This document shows, piece after piece, positions 51,527-59,382 of a DNA stretch of 64,000 bases (position 1 is its first letter; every line of letters begins with the position of its first letter). Source of the stretch: Senimuribacter sp049852125. Lineage in GTDB: Bacteria; Bacillota; Clostridia; Peptostreptococcales; Anaerovoracaceae. The stretch is from positions 1,178,001-1,242,000 of the forward strand of contig NZ_CP187532.1 of NCBI RefSeq assembly GCF_049852125.1, read 5' to 3'. Under the pieces are notes generated by a model. That model ran no database searches, had not been told where the DNA came from, and saw nothing but the letters and a program-made list of their open reading frames with translations. The translations under genes and the position numbers were made by a program.

Positions 51527-52561
51527 TTACCAGAGCCCTTGTATATGTTGAAGAATCAGACTGACGCCGGTAATGCCGATCCAGCAGCAGAGCCCCATGA
51601 TCAGAGGTTTGCCGCCTGTCCTAACCAATTTAACGATATCAGTATTTAATCCGATAGCGGCCATGGCCAGAACGATGAAGAATTTGGATAATTCCTTGAC
51701 AGGAGCAAAGATGTCAGAGGAAATTCCATTAGAGACGGCGATGGTAGTAATAATAGAGGCAGCGATGAAGTACAGGATGAAGAAAGGGAAGATGGACTTC
51801 ATGCTCACCTTTTTTCCGTCTTCTATACTGTTTTGCTTTTTCGTGCGCCAGAATGCCAGAACCAGAGTGATGGGAATGATCGCCAGCGTTCTGGTAAGTT
51901 TGACGGTGACAGCCTTGTCCAACGTTGCGGAACCCAGATTGAACATACTATCCCAGGTAGAAGCACATGCTGTAACGGAAGACGTATCGTTGACGGCTGT
52001 TCCCGCGAAAATTCCGAATGCTTCTCCAGACGTGGTATCGAACCCGATTGCATTGCCAAAGGCAGGAAAGACAATCGCGGCCACTACATTGAAGAAGAAA
52101 ATAATCGAAATAGCCTGTGCAACTTCTTCGTCATCGGCGTCGATAACCGGCGCTGTGGCGGCAATCGCAGAACCGCCGCAGATGGAGGAGCCTACGCCTA
52201 CTAATGTTGAGATGTTAGAGGGAATATGCATAGCTTTGTGCAAAATGAAAGCAATAATCAGCGATGTTGCGATAGTGCATACGATAATCGGTAAGGATTG
52301 CTTTCCGGTTTCTACGATAACATTCAGGTTGAGCCCAAATCCAAGTAAGATAACCGCCCATTGCAGAATTTTTTTCGATGTGAATTTAATACCAGCTTCG
52401 AAAGACCCCTTTTCTTTAAAAAAGATTGTGACGATCATACCTGCAAGAATTGCAATGACGGCGCCGCCGATGATGGGAAAGGCTTTTCCCAGAAACCAGG
52501 ACGGAATAGCGATTGCCAGACACAGCAGTAATCCTTTTCGGTTTTTATTGATAAATTCCAT
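51527..52561 (-). CDS. yeiH: YeiH/UPF0324 family putative sulfate exporter
   Basis: 344 residues, ten hydrophobic segments. VGVGSSICGGSAIAATAPVI and IFAGTAVNDTSSVTACAS are hallmark segments of the family. Members have been linked to export of sulfate or organic acids. Single gene. AGGTTCTATT precedes the ATG with GGAGG at 52570-52574. Confidence 0.88.
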   Translation of the reverse strand: MEFINKNRKGLLLCLAIAIPSWFLGKAFPIIGGAVIAILAGMIVTIFFKEKGSFEAGIKFTSKKILQWAVILLGFGLNLNVIVETGKQSLPIIVCTIATSLIIAFILHKAMHIPSNISTLVGVGSSICGGSAIAATAPVIDADDEEVAQAISIIFFFNVVAAIVFPAFGNAIGFDTTSGEAFGIFAGTAVNDTSSVTACASTWDSMFNLGSATLDKAVTVKLTRTLAIIPITLVLAFWRTKKQNSIEDGKKVSMKSIFPFFILYFIAASIITTIAVSNGISSDIFAPVKELSKFFIVLAMAAIGLNTDIVKLVRTGGKPLIMGLCCWIGITGVSLILQHIQGLW

Positions 52562-52605
52562 AATAGAACCTCCAGAAATAATTGATAACCAGGTTATTAT
52601 ATATT

Positions 52606-52636
52606 AAAAAGGGCCGCTTCGCAAGAGCAGCCTTTC
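52606..52636 (-). terminator. Terminator of mscL
   Basis: On the reverse strand AAAGGCTGC pairs with GCGGCCCTT with one mismatch and one G-U pair, then TTTTT. Confidence 0.65.
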
Positions 52637-52661
52637 TCTTATTTTTGGAATTTTTGTCCGT

Positions 52662-53054
52662 TTAATTATTTTTTGATTTGAGTAAATCTCGAATTTCCGT
52701 AAGCAGTGCGATATCCGCGGGAGTTTCAGGTTCAGCTTCAGACGGCTTATCTTCCTTCTTTTTCATAAAGTTGTTGAAAACTTTCATCATAGAGAAGATT
52801 ACCAACGCGGTGAGCAGGAATACAATAATAGCCTGTATGAAATTTCCGACCATGATTTTAGCGCTACCGACGGTTATAACGATATTGGTGAAATCCAGTC
52901 CACCGATGACGATGCCCAGGATTGGCGTTATGATATCACCGACGAGGGAGTTAACTATGGCGGTAAAAGCGCCGCCGATAATAATCCCGATAGCCATGCT
53001 CATAACATCTCCGCGTGCGATGAATTCTTTAAATTCGGATAAAAATTTTTTCAT
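52662..53054 (-). CDS. mscL: Large-conductance mechanosensitive channel
   Basis: 130 residues. EFKEFIARGDVMSMAIGIIIGGAFTAIVNSL is the first helix region, cut here to short motifs: RGDVMSMAIG and GGAFTAIVNSLV; the second helix AIIVFLLTALVIFSMMK; then an acidic linker and a C-terminal helix LLTEIRDLL. Homopentameric emergency valve that opens on osmotic down-shock. AAGGAGGAA ribosome binding site. Confidence 0.96.
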   Translation of the reverse strand: MKKFLSEFKEFIARGDVMSMAIGIIIGGAFTAIVNSLVGDIITPILGIVIGGLDFTNIVITVGSAKIMVGNFIQAIIVFLLTALVIFSMMKVFNNFMKKKEDKPSEAEPETPADIALLTEIRDLLKSKNN

Positions 53055-53155
53055 TAGAACATTTCCTCCTTGGCTTGTACGAATAGGGTTAGTATTATAT
53101 TAGCGGTATTTTTCTCAAATGGCAATAAGAAATTTCGTTTTAAGAAGTATTTTTA

Positions 53156-53184
53156 TTGAAATTGATTTCGAGCTGGGTTATACT
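53156..53184 (+). promoter_or_regulatory. Promoter of the thioesterase gene
   Basis: TTGAAA (53156-53161), 17-bp spacer, TATACT (53179-53184). Confidence 0.8.
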
Positions 53185-53259
53185 CGAAATATATGTTGAT
53201 ATGCCTCTGCACGCGGAAAAGGGCATTTGGCATAGACTTATGAAAATGGAGGAAAGAAG

Positions 53260-53649
53260 ATGTTGGAAGTAGGCGTTAAGGGCAGACAGGAAATAGTGGT
53301 GACAGAGGAGAATACGGCTAAAACGTTGGGAAGCGGTCTTTTGGATGTGTTTGCGACACCGGCTATGATCGCTTTGATGGAAGGTACGGCCTGGAAGAGC
53401 GTGGCGGATCAGCTTGCTGAAGGAGAAGGTACTGTAGGTACGCATTTAGATGTGGCGCATTTATCTGCCACGCCTCTGGGAATGAGAGTGTATTGTGAAA
53501 GTGAGCTTGTTGAGGTGGACGGACGAAAGCTGGTATTCAAGGTGGCTGCTTACGATGAAGCGGGATTGATCGGAGAAGGTTTGCACGAGCGTTTTATCGT
53601 TAAGAATGAAAAGTTTCAGGCAAAGGCTGAAGCAAAGGCAAAGAAATAA
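53260..53649 (+). CDS. FlK-like acyl-CoA thioesterase (hotdog fold)
   Basis: 129 residues. Pattern of the FlK branch: GLLDVFATPAMIALMEGTAWKS, GTHLDVAHLSATPLGM and GLIGEGLHERFIV, with Thr, Glu and His at the expected catalytic places. FlK itself hydrolyses fluoroacetyl-CoA; most relatives act on other short acyl-CoAs. Ends with a Lys/Ala-rich tail. GGAGG ribosome binding site. Confidence 0.88.
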   Translation: MLEVGVKGRQEIVVTEENTAKTLGSGLLDVFATPAMIALMEGTAWKSVADQLAEGEGTVGTHLDVAHLSATPLGMRVYCESELVEVDGRKLVFKVAAYDEAGLIGEGLHERFIVKNEKFQAKAEAKAKK

Positions 53650-53670
53650 ATATAGAAATACAGAATGCGG

Positions 53671-53712
53671 CCCCTGCGAAATAGATGGCGAATCTAATTC
53701 AGCAGGGGTTTT
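53671..53712 (+). terminator. Rho-independent terminator after the thioesterase gene
   Basis: CCCCTGC (53671-53677) and GCAGGGG (53702-53708), followed by TTTT. Confidence 0.8.
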
Positions 53713-53841
53713 GATGTTCCTTTAAAGTCTTAAGAAATCTTCAGAAATTTTGATATAATAGAATATTGACTTGATCTGTAATGTCATATACTATGATAAT
53801 ATAGGGTATTGTTTTTAGCGCACATGCAGAAAGGAACAGAG

Positions 53842-54522
53842 ATGAAAAAGAGAGCTTTAGCACTGATTTTATGCGTGGCTATGATCGGAGTTATGACGAG
53901 CTGCGGCGGAAACAAAGAAGAAGAAGCGGCAAAGGCACAGAGAACCGCGTGGAATTCTATGACAGATCAAGAAAGAATGGTAGAATATAACAGGATTACC
54001 CGAGAGTGTCTGCATTTGTGGGAAGAATTAGGACGTAATACGCCGTATCCCGCTTTCTGGCGTAACGCGTCAATGAGAGTTATGATAGGAAATACTGTAT
54101 CTGAGGCTGTAGATTATGCGCAGGAAGCAATGATTCGTACGTACGCAGTTTATGCGCTTGCGCAGCAAAAGGGAATTTCCGACGGTCCAAAAGATGTTGA
54201 GGCGTATATTCAGCAGAATATTTTAGATCCGTTTGCAGAGGCTGATAATAGCGGAGAGCTAGATGCTGCGGCAGAGGAAGCTGGAACCACCTTTGAGGAT
54301 AGTGTATGGGCGTATTATGATAGCTATCGTTGGCAATATATTCTGTCACAGATCCCGGATTACAAAGGAGACGAGGATTTGGAGCAGTATGAGGAAGCTT
54401 TTAAGAAGACGGATAGCGGCAAAGAATTGGAGAAGGTTCTGGATGTTTGTAAAGAGATGTTCTGCGAGGGCGAGGATGATGAGACAAGACTGAAAGCAGC
54501 AGCTATCTATTTTGTCGAATAG
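53842..54522 (+). CDS. Lipoprotein of unknown function
   Basis: 226 residues from ATG 53842 (AAAGGAA 6-8 bp upstream). Signal peptide with lipobox IGVMTSCGG, so Cys20 would be lipidated. The mature part is acidic and helical (LHLWEELGRNTPYPAF, DYAQEAMIRTYAVYAL, WAYYDSYRWQYILSQIPDY) with no recognised domain. Could be a peptidyl-prolyl isomerase-like or SurA-N-like chaperone on fold grounds; not supported enough to call. Confidence 0.7.
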   Translation: MKKRALALILCVAMIGVMTSCGGNKEEEAAKAQRTAWNSMTDQERMVEYNRITRECLHLWEELGRNTPYPAFWRNASMRVMIGNTVSEAVDYAQEAMIRTYAVYALAQQKGISDGPKDVEAYIQQNILDPFAEADNSGELDAAAEEAGTTFEDSVWAYYDSYRWQYILSQIPDYKGDEDLEQYEEAFKKTDSGKELEKVLDVCKEMFCEGEDDETRLKAAAIYFVE

Positions 54523-54555
54523 ATGATGTTGTATCTTTTCTTCTCCTGACAAATG

Positions 54556-54564
54556 TGATACAAT
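54556..54564 (+). promoter_or_regulatory. Extended -10 promoter of purC
   Basis: TGA-TACAAT (54556-54564); no clear -35. Confidence 0.5.
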
Positions 54565-54602
54565 GGGGACATCAAAAGAATGAAAATGAAGGAGAAACAC
54601 AT

Positions 54603-55292
54603 ATGGAAAAAATTTATCAAGGTAAAACGAAAGATGTTTATGCGCTGGATAATGGCAACGTGCTTTTGAAATTTAAAGATGATTGTACTGGGAAAGACGG
54701 TGTCTTTGATCCTGGTGAAAATTCCGTAGGACTTACGATCGAAGGTATTGGCAGAGCAAACCTGCGTACATCTATCCGTTACTTTGAACTGATTAACGCC
54801 GCGGGCATTAAGACACATTATGTCAGCGCCGACGTAGATAATGCTACGATGGAAGTCCTTCGCGCAACGCCGTTTGGACAGGGCCTTGAGGTTATTTGCA
54901 GACTACGCGCTACAGGCAGCTTTATTCGCAGATACGGCAGCTATATTGAAGACGGCGCGGTATTTGAAAACGGCTATGTTGAGACTACATTCAAAGACGA
55001 TGCAAAGGGTGATCCGCTGGTAACCAGTGAGGGCTTGGAGGTTCTTGGCGTTATGAGTCGTGATATGTTTGAAAAGATGAAGGAACAGACTCTGCAGATT
55101 ACGAAGATTGTAGCAGAGGATCTGGCGACTATGGGTCTGGAATTGTGGGACATCAAATTTGAATTCGGATACAATAATGACGAGGTAATTCTTATCGATG
55201 AGATTGCCAGTGGAAATATGAGAGTTTATAAGGACGGCAAAATTGTAGATCCGGTAGATCTGACTGATATTATTCTGAGCCATACAAAATAA
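54603..55292 (+). CDS. purC: SAICAR synthase (phosphoribosylaminoimidazole-succinocarboxamide synthase)
   Basis: 229 residues from ATG 54603 (AAGGAG upstream). KIYQGKTKDVYALD, IKTHYVSADVD (substrate contacts), RLRATGSFIRRYG and ELWDIKFEFG with LIDEIASGNMR. Joins CAIR with aspartate in purine synthesis. It stands alone instead of being in a pur operon. Confidence 0.96.
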   Translation: MEKIYQGKTKDVYALDNGNVLLKFKDDCTGKDGVFDPGENSVGLTIEGIGRANLRTSIRYFELINAAGIKTHYVSADVDNATMEVLRATPFGQGLEVICRLRATGSFIRRYGSYIEDGAVFENGYVETTFKDDAKGDPLVTSEGLEVLGVMSRDMFEKMKEQTLQITKIVAEDLATMGLELWDIKFEFGYNNDEVILIDEIASGNMRVYKDGKIVDPVDLTDIILSHTK

Positions 55293-55312
55293 ATGTGCTG
55301 TGTGTAGATATA

Positions 55313-55346
55313 GAGGCGGAAGAAATTCCGTCTCTTGTTTGTTTTT
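55313..55346 (+). terminator. Rho-independent terminator after purC
   Basis: GAGGCGGAA (55313-55321) with TTCCGTCTC (55326-55334), tetraloop GAAA, then TTGTTTGTTTTT. Confidence 0.85.
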
Positions 55347-55360
55347 GCCGGACAAAGAAA

Positions 55361-55396
55361 AAACGAGGTCCAGTTCCCTATCTTGAGGCCTCGTTT
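55361..55396 (-). terminator. Hairpin with T tract on the reverse strand
   Basis: AAACGAGG (55361-55368) and CCTCGTTT (55389-55396). On the reverse strand it is followed by TTTTTTC, as in a terminator, but no reverse-strand gene precedes it. Confidence 0.5.
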
Positions 55397-55463
55397 ATGG
55401 GTAAACACCGCCTATGTATTTAGTATAAATTGACAGAAACGAAATTTTTGGCGGCTGATATGT

Positions 55464-55483
55464 AAGCAAGCTTTTACTTGCTT
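55464..55483. promoter_or_regulatory. Inverted repeat at the LysR gene promoter
   Basis: AAGCAAG (55464-55470) and CTTGCTT (55477-55483), overlapping the -35 box. Candidate autoregulatory operator. Confidence 0.55.
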
Positions 55484-55506
55484 TACACTTACAATAATAG
55501 TATAAT
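55478..55506 (+). promoter_or_regulatory. Promoter of the LysR regulator gene
   Basis: TTGCTT (55478-55483), 17-bp spacer, TATAAT (55501-55506). Confidence 0.75.
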
Positions 55507-55591
55507 GAGAAATAGGATAAATGTAAAACGAGAATTTCTCATATCAATTTAAAGAAAAACTTTTATGCATTAGGAAGGGGCGAAGGGCAGT

Positions 55592-56500
55592 ATGAATAAT
55601 CCTAAATACGAAGCAGCTTTAAGTGTCGCAGAGACGGGGAGCCTGAAAAAGACCGCGGAGCTTTTGGGATATACGCAGACCGGGATCAGTTATTTGATCA
55701 ATACCTTGGAAGAAGAACTTGGCATGCAGCTCTTTGTCAGGAACTATGGCGGTACGGTTATGACTTCCGAAGGCAGATTGCTGCTGCCATATATTCGCAG
55801 TGTTTGCAATTGTGAGGGACTGCTGATGAATAAGGTGCACGAATTGAAGCGCTTGGACGTTGGACTCCTGAGAGTCGGAACTTTCAGCAGCGTACATACT
55901 AATTGGCTGCCGGCCATGGTCAAAGAATACAGGTCAGAGCATCCCGGCATGGAGGTGGAAGTGAAATGCTGTGATGATTATGATCGGTTGGAAGAAATGA
56001 TCTGTACTGGAGAACTGGACTGTGGATTTGTCATATTGCCTGTAAAGAAAAAGCTGAAGGTGACAGAATTTTATGAGGATGCTGTAGTGGCTGTGCTGGG
56101 TAGGGAACATCCGTTGTCTGATCAGCCGTATTTTCCAGTCAGTGAATTGGATAACTACCCGTATATTCGGTCTTCTGTCAATTCGGAGAGAGAAGCTGAT
56201 GAGATTTTTGATTTATATCATAAAAAACGGGATGTGGCCTATCGAGTAGATAATGATTTTACTATATTGTCTATGATTAGCAGTGGATTTGGCTTTGGCA
56301 TTTTTCCTAAATTACTATTGGAGCATTTGAATTTTCCTATTGTGATAAAGCCTTTGAATCCGCCGGCATCAAGAAAGATCGCGTTTGCAGTGAGGGCGGC
56401 GGGGCCTGTGTCTCAGGCTGTAAAGCTATTTCAGGAAACTGCGCGGATTTGGATTGAGAAGTGGGCAAAGGAGCATGAATCATATGCCATAGGAGAATAA
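55592..56500 (+). CDS. LysR family transcriptional regulator
   Basis: 302 residues. Winged HTH at 1-60 (SLKKTAELLGYTQTGISYLI), then a periplasmic-binding-like effector domain (VGLLRVGTFSSVHTNWLPAM, CGFVILPVKKK). No divergent partner gene is present: the neighbour upstream is purC on the same strand, and ychF is convergent. Target genes unknown; an inverted repeat at its promoter suggests autoregulation. Confidence 0.9.
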   Translation: MNNPKYEAALSVAETGSLKKTAELLGYTQTGISYLINTLEEELGMQLFVRNYGGTVMTSEGRLLLPYIRSVCNCEGLLMNKVHELKRLDVGLLRVGTFSSVHTNWLPAMVKEYRSEHPGMEVEVKCCDDYDRLEEMICTGELDCGFVILPVKKKLKVTEFYEDAVVAVLGREHPLSDQPYFPVSELDNYPYIRSSVNSEREADEIFDLYHKKRDVAYRVDNDFTILSMISSGFGFGIFPKLLLEHLNFPIVIKPLNPPASRKIAFAVRAAGPVSQAVKLFQETARIWIEKWAKEHESYAIGE

Positions 56501-56506
56501 TTGAAC

Positions 56507-56586
56507 AAAAGCGGCCCTGATGAGGTACTGTAGAGCATAGCCTGGCTTGCGGCATGTTCAGCGTACCAATGCAGGACCGCTTTTTA
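56507..56586. terminator. Large bidirectional terminator hairpin
   Basis: AAAAGCGG...CTG (56507-56519) pairs with CAG...CCGCTTTTT (56572-56585); inner GGTAC (56524-56528)/GTACC (56562-56566). An ~80-nt structure between convergent LysR and ychF genes. Confidence 0.75.
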
Positions 56587-56605
56587 AAATTTGTCAATTT
56601 ATCAG

Positions 56606-57700
56606 TTAAACGTTAAAGAGGAAGGTAATGATATCTCCGTCCTGTACTATATATTCCTTGCCCTCAGAACGAACCAGCCCTTTTTCCTTGGCAGCGCTCA
56701 TACTGCCTCCGCATTCAATAAATTTATCATATGCGACCGTTTCAGCACGAATAAAACCGCGCTCAAAGTCGGTGTGAATACGGCCGGCCGCCTGCGGCGC
56801 CTTCGCGCCTTTACGAATAGTCCAGGCGCGGCATTCATCTTCGCCTGCAGTAAGGAAAGAAATCAAGTTGAGAAGACTGTAGGAGGCCTTAATCAACTTG
56901 TCTAATCCGGATTCACTGATTCCCAGTTCTTCCAGAAACATGGCTTTTTCATCCTCGTCCAGTTCTGAAATTTCCTGCTCGATTTCCGCGCAGATGACTA
57001 CGACTTCAGCGTCCTCTGTCGCCGCAAAGTCACGAACCGCTTTGACATGTTCGTTGTCTTTGCCGTCGGCGGCATCGTCTTCAGACACATTGGCGGCATA
57101 AATGATCGGTTTGTAGGAAAGAAGATCAAGGCTTGCGACAAAGGCAGCTTCTTCTTCATCGAGATCCATGGCTCTGGCTGATTTTCCTTCCGCGAGAAAA
57201 TCATTGACACGATTCAGGATGTCCAGCTCTTTTTGCAGAGATTTATCGCCCTTTAAATTCTTGGTGGTTTTTGTAATACGCCTTTCCAAGAGCTCCATAT
57301 CAGAAAGGATTAATTCGGTGTTAATCGTTTCGATATCGGACAGGGGATCGATTTTACCGTCAACATGGACGATATTATCGTTTTCAAAACATCTGACCAC
57401 GTGAACAATAGCGGCGACTTCACGGATATGACCCAGAAATTTGTTGCCCAGACCTTCGCCTTTTGAAGCGCCTTTTACCAATCCGGCTATGTCGCAGAAC
57501 TCAATGGTAGTGTAGACGGTTTTCTTTGAATGATATATTTCGTGGAGCGTTTTGATCCGCTCATCAGGAACAGTAACAACGCCTACGTTTGGTTCGATTG
57601 TACAGAACGGATAATTGGCCGCTTCTGCTCCCGCCTTGGTAATTGCGTTGAATAATGTGCTTTTGCCTACGTTAGGCAAACCGACGATACCTAATTTCAT
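56606..57700 (-). CDS. ychF: Redox-regulated ATPase YchF
   Basis: 364 residues. OBG-type G1 GIVGLPNVGKSTLFN, G3 DIAGLVKGASKGEGLG, the altered G4 of YchF (YAANVSEDD) that gives ATP rather than GTP use, and a C-terminal TGS domain (GFIRAETVAYDKF). Ribosome-associated. Lies 4 bp before lgt would start on the same strand; the two share a transcript. Confidence 0.96.
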   Translation of the reverse strand: MKLGIVGLPNVGKSTLFNAITKAGAEAANYPFCTIEPNVGVVTVPDERIKTLHEIYHSKKTVYTTIEFCDIAGLVKGASKGEGLGNKFLGHIREVAAIVHVVRCFENDNIVHVDGKIDPLSDIETINTELILSDMELLERRITKTTKNLKGDKSLQKELDILNRVNDFLAEGKSARAMDLDEEEAAFVASLDLLSYKPIIYAANVSEDDAADGKDNEHVKAVRDFAATEDAEVVVICAEIEQEISELDEDEKAMFLEELGISESGLDKLIKASYSLLNLISFLTAGEDECRAWTIRKGAKAPQAAGRIHTDFERGFIRAETVAYDKFIECGGSMSAAKEKGLVRSEGKEYIVQDGDIITFLFNV

Positions 57701-57704
57701 ATTG

Positions 57705-58454
57705 CTAACTCCTCTTTTCTTTTTCTTTCTTCATTAAAATCATATATGCTGCCAAACAGAGCAGGAAGACGCACAGACTTAATACCTGCGCCTGCTTCAG
57801 CGGACCGATCATCAGGCTGTCTGTGCGAAGCTGTTCGACCAGACCGCGTTCCAGTGAGTAAAGCATACCATACAGACAAGCCAACTGTCCTGCAAAGCCG
57901 CGGCGCCGGTCGAGCCACAATAAGAACAGGAACAGAATCAGACACCAAAGTGATTCATAAAGGAATGTAGGGTGTACATATTGTCCATCCACGTAGATTG
58001 CCCATGGCAGCTCTGTCGGTCCGCCGTGCGCTTCTGCATTGAAGAAATTTCCCCATCTGCCGATAGATTGGGCTAAAGCAACAGCGGGAAATACGAGATC
58101 GGCCAATTCCAGGAAGTTGATCTGTTTATATTTGCAGATAAAAACGGCTACGATGATACCGGCAATGATGCCGCCGTGAATAGCCAGACCGCCGCCTCGG
58201 ATGTTGAGAATCCGGCTGAGATCCCCGGCATAGTTTTCCCAGCTGAAAATGACATAATAGGTTCTGGCGCCGATAATGGACGCCGGGATCAGCCAGATGG
58301 CAAAATCTAAAATATCTTCACCCTTGATGCCGTGCTTCGGCGCTCTCTTGTAGCATAAAAGAATCGCCAGGACGAATCCCAGACCGATAAGGATGCCGTA
58401 CCACCTGATATCTAATCCGAATAAAGTAAAAGCTATTGGATCTGGCGCTTTCAT
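57705..58454 (-). CDS. lgt: Prolipoprotein diacylglyceryl transferase
   Basis: 249 residues from ATG 58454 (AAAGGGGAG upstream). Lgt signatures: IRWYGILIGLGF, GARTYYVIF, RGGGLAIHGGIIAG, and QSIGRWGNFFNAEAHG, with seven helices. It adds diacylglycerol to lipobox cysteines, including that of the lipoprotein at 53.8 kb. Followed by ychF. Confidence 0.95.
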   Translation of the reverse strand: MKAPDPIAFTLFGLDIRWYGILIGLGFVLAILLCYKRAPKHGIKGEDILDFAIWLIPASIIGARTYYVIFSWENYAGDLSRILNIRGGGLAIHGGIIAGIIVAVFICKYKQINFLELADLVFPAVALAQSIGRWGNFFNAEAHGGPTELPWAIYVDGQYVHPTFLYESLWCLILFLFLLWLDRRRGFAGQLACLYGMLYSLERGLVEQLRTDSLMIGPLKQAQVLSLCVFLLCLAAYMILMKKEKEKRS

Positions 58455-58503
58455 AAAATCTCCCCTTTGTGTAATTGTAAATTTAGGTTTACACGAAAAT
58501 CCT

Positions 58504-58533
58504 TTGGATTTAAACATGCGCTTCCATTATACT
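58504..58533 (+). promoter_or_regulatory. Promoter of sfsA
   Basis: TTGGAT (58504-58509), 18-bp spacer, TATACT (58528-58533), leaving a leader of about 18 nt. Confidence 0.55.
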
Positions 58534-58557
58534 GGAATTTCTGTTAAAATACAATCC

Positions 58558-59259
58558 ATGAAATACGAAAATATGTGTAAAGGAAAATTTATCGGACGTC
58601 CTAACAGGTTCATCGCAGAGGTGGAAATAGATGGACGGACAGTGCGGGCGCACGTAAAAAATACAGGCCGCTGTCAGGAACTGCTCGTACCGGGGACAGA
58701 AGTATGGCTGGAAGACTTTGCAGAACGAATGGGAAACCGTAAGCTCAGGTACGCTTTGATCGGGGTTCAGAAGGGCGATCTTTTGGTCAATATGGATTCC
58801 CAGGCGCCTAACAAGGTCTGTGAAGAAGCTCTCATCTCCGGCGCCTTGAATTTGCCCGGTATGGAGAAGCTGGTGAAAGTACAGCGAGAGAAAACCTTTG
58901 GCCGATCGCGTTTTGACTTCTATGTGGAAGATATACACTGCCGCGGAGGATGGTTGGAGGTCAAAGGTGTTACTTTGGAAGAAGACGGTGTCGCAAGGTT
59001 TCCCGATGCGCCTACAGAGAGGGGCGTGAAACATGTTCTGGAATTGACACAAGCGGCGGCGCAGGGATATCAGGCATACGTGCTTTTTGTCATTCAGATG
59101 AAAGGCGTGTCCCGGTTTGAACCTAATGATCGAACGCACCGTGCTTTTGGCGACGCGCTGCGTCAGGCGAGAGCAAAGGGTGTCTGTATCATGGCTCGCG
59201 ACTGTCAGGTCTGGACGGATGGAATGACGCTTGACGAAGCAATACCAGTATATTTATAA
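58558..59259 (+). CDS. sfsA: SfsA family DNA/RNA nuclease-like protein
   Basis: 233 residues from ATG 58558; the leader has no clear ribosome binding site, and the open frame upstream overlaps lgt and the promoter. Family motifs: FIGRPNRFIAEVEIDG, AHVKNTGRCQELL, GRSRFDFYVE, WLEVKGVTLEEDG, FPDAPTERGVKHVLEL and FVIQMKGV. The PD-(D/E)XK-like core E-x-K is within LEVKG. Originally a sugar-fermentation stimulator in E. coli; nucleic-acid binding reported for the family. Confidence 0.92.
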   Translation: MKYENMCKGKFIGRPNRFIAEVEIDGRTVRAHVKNTGRCQELLVPGTEVWLEDFAERMGNRKLRYALIGVQKGDLLVNMDSQAPNKVCEEALISGALNLPGMEKLVKVQREKTFGRSRFDFYVEDIHCRGGWLEVKGVTLEEDGVARFPDAPTERGVKHVLELTQAAAQGYQAYVLFVIQMKGVSRFEPNDRTHRAFGDALRQARAKGVCIMARDCQVWTDGMTLDEAIPVYL

Positions 59260-59309
59260 ATGGTAAGTTTGGAGACTTTAAAAAGTAGCGATCTGGAATT
59301 TATTGTATC

Positions 59310-59338
59310 TTGAAAAGGACGCGTAGGGGTGGTATACT
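59310..59338 (+). promoter_or_regulatory. Promoter of dinB
   Basis: TTGAAA (59310-59315), 17-bp spacer, TATACT (59333-59338). Confidence 0.85.
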
Positions 59339-59351
59339 AAAATCGAGAAAA

Positions 59352-59363
59352 GAACATATGTTT
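59352..59363. promoter_or_regulatory. LexA (SOS) box upstream of dinB
   Basis: GAACATATGTTT, matching the Gram-positive LexA consensus CGAACATATGTTCG in ten core positions, just after the transcription start. Confidence 0.8.
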
Positions 59364-59382
59364 TTTTTGGGAGGTGGAAACA

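Noticed and set aside
51573..52607. 344-codon forward ORF opposite yeiH
   Set aside because: Exact antisense mirror of a well-supported membrane protein gene; no ribosome binding site and no family match.
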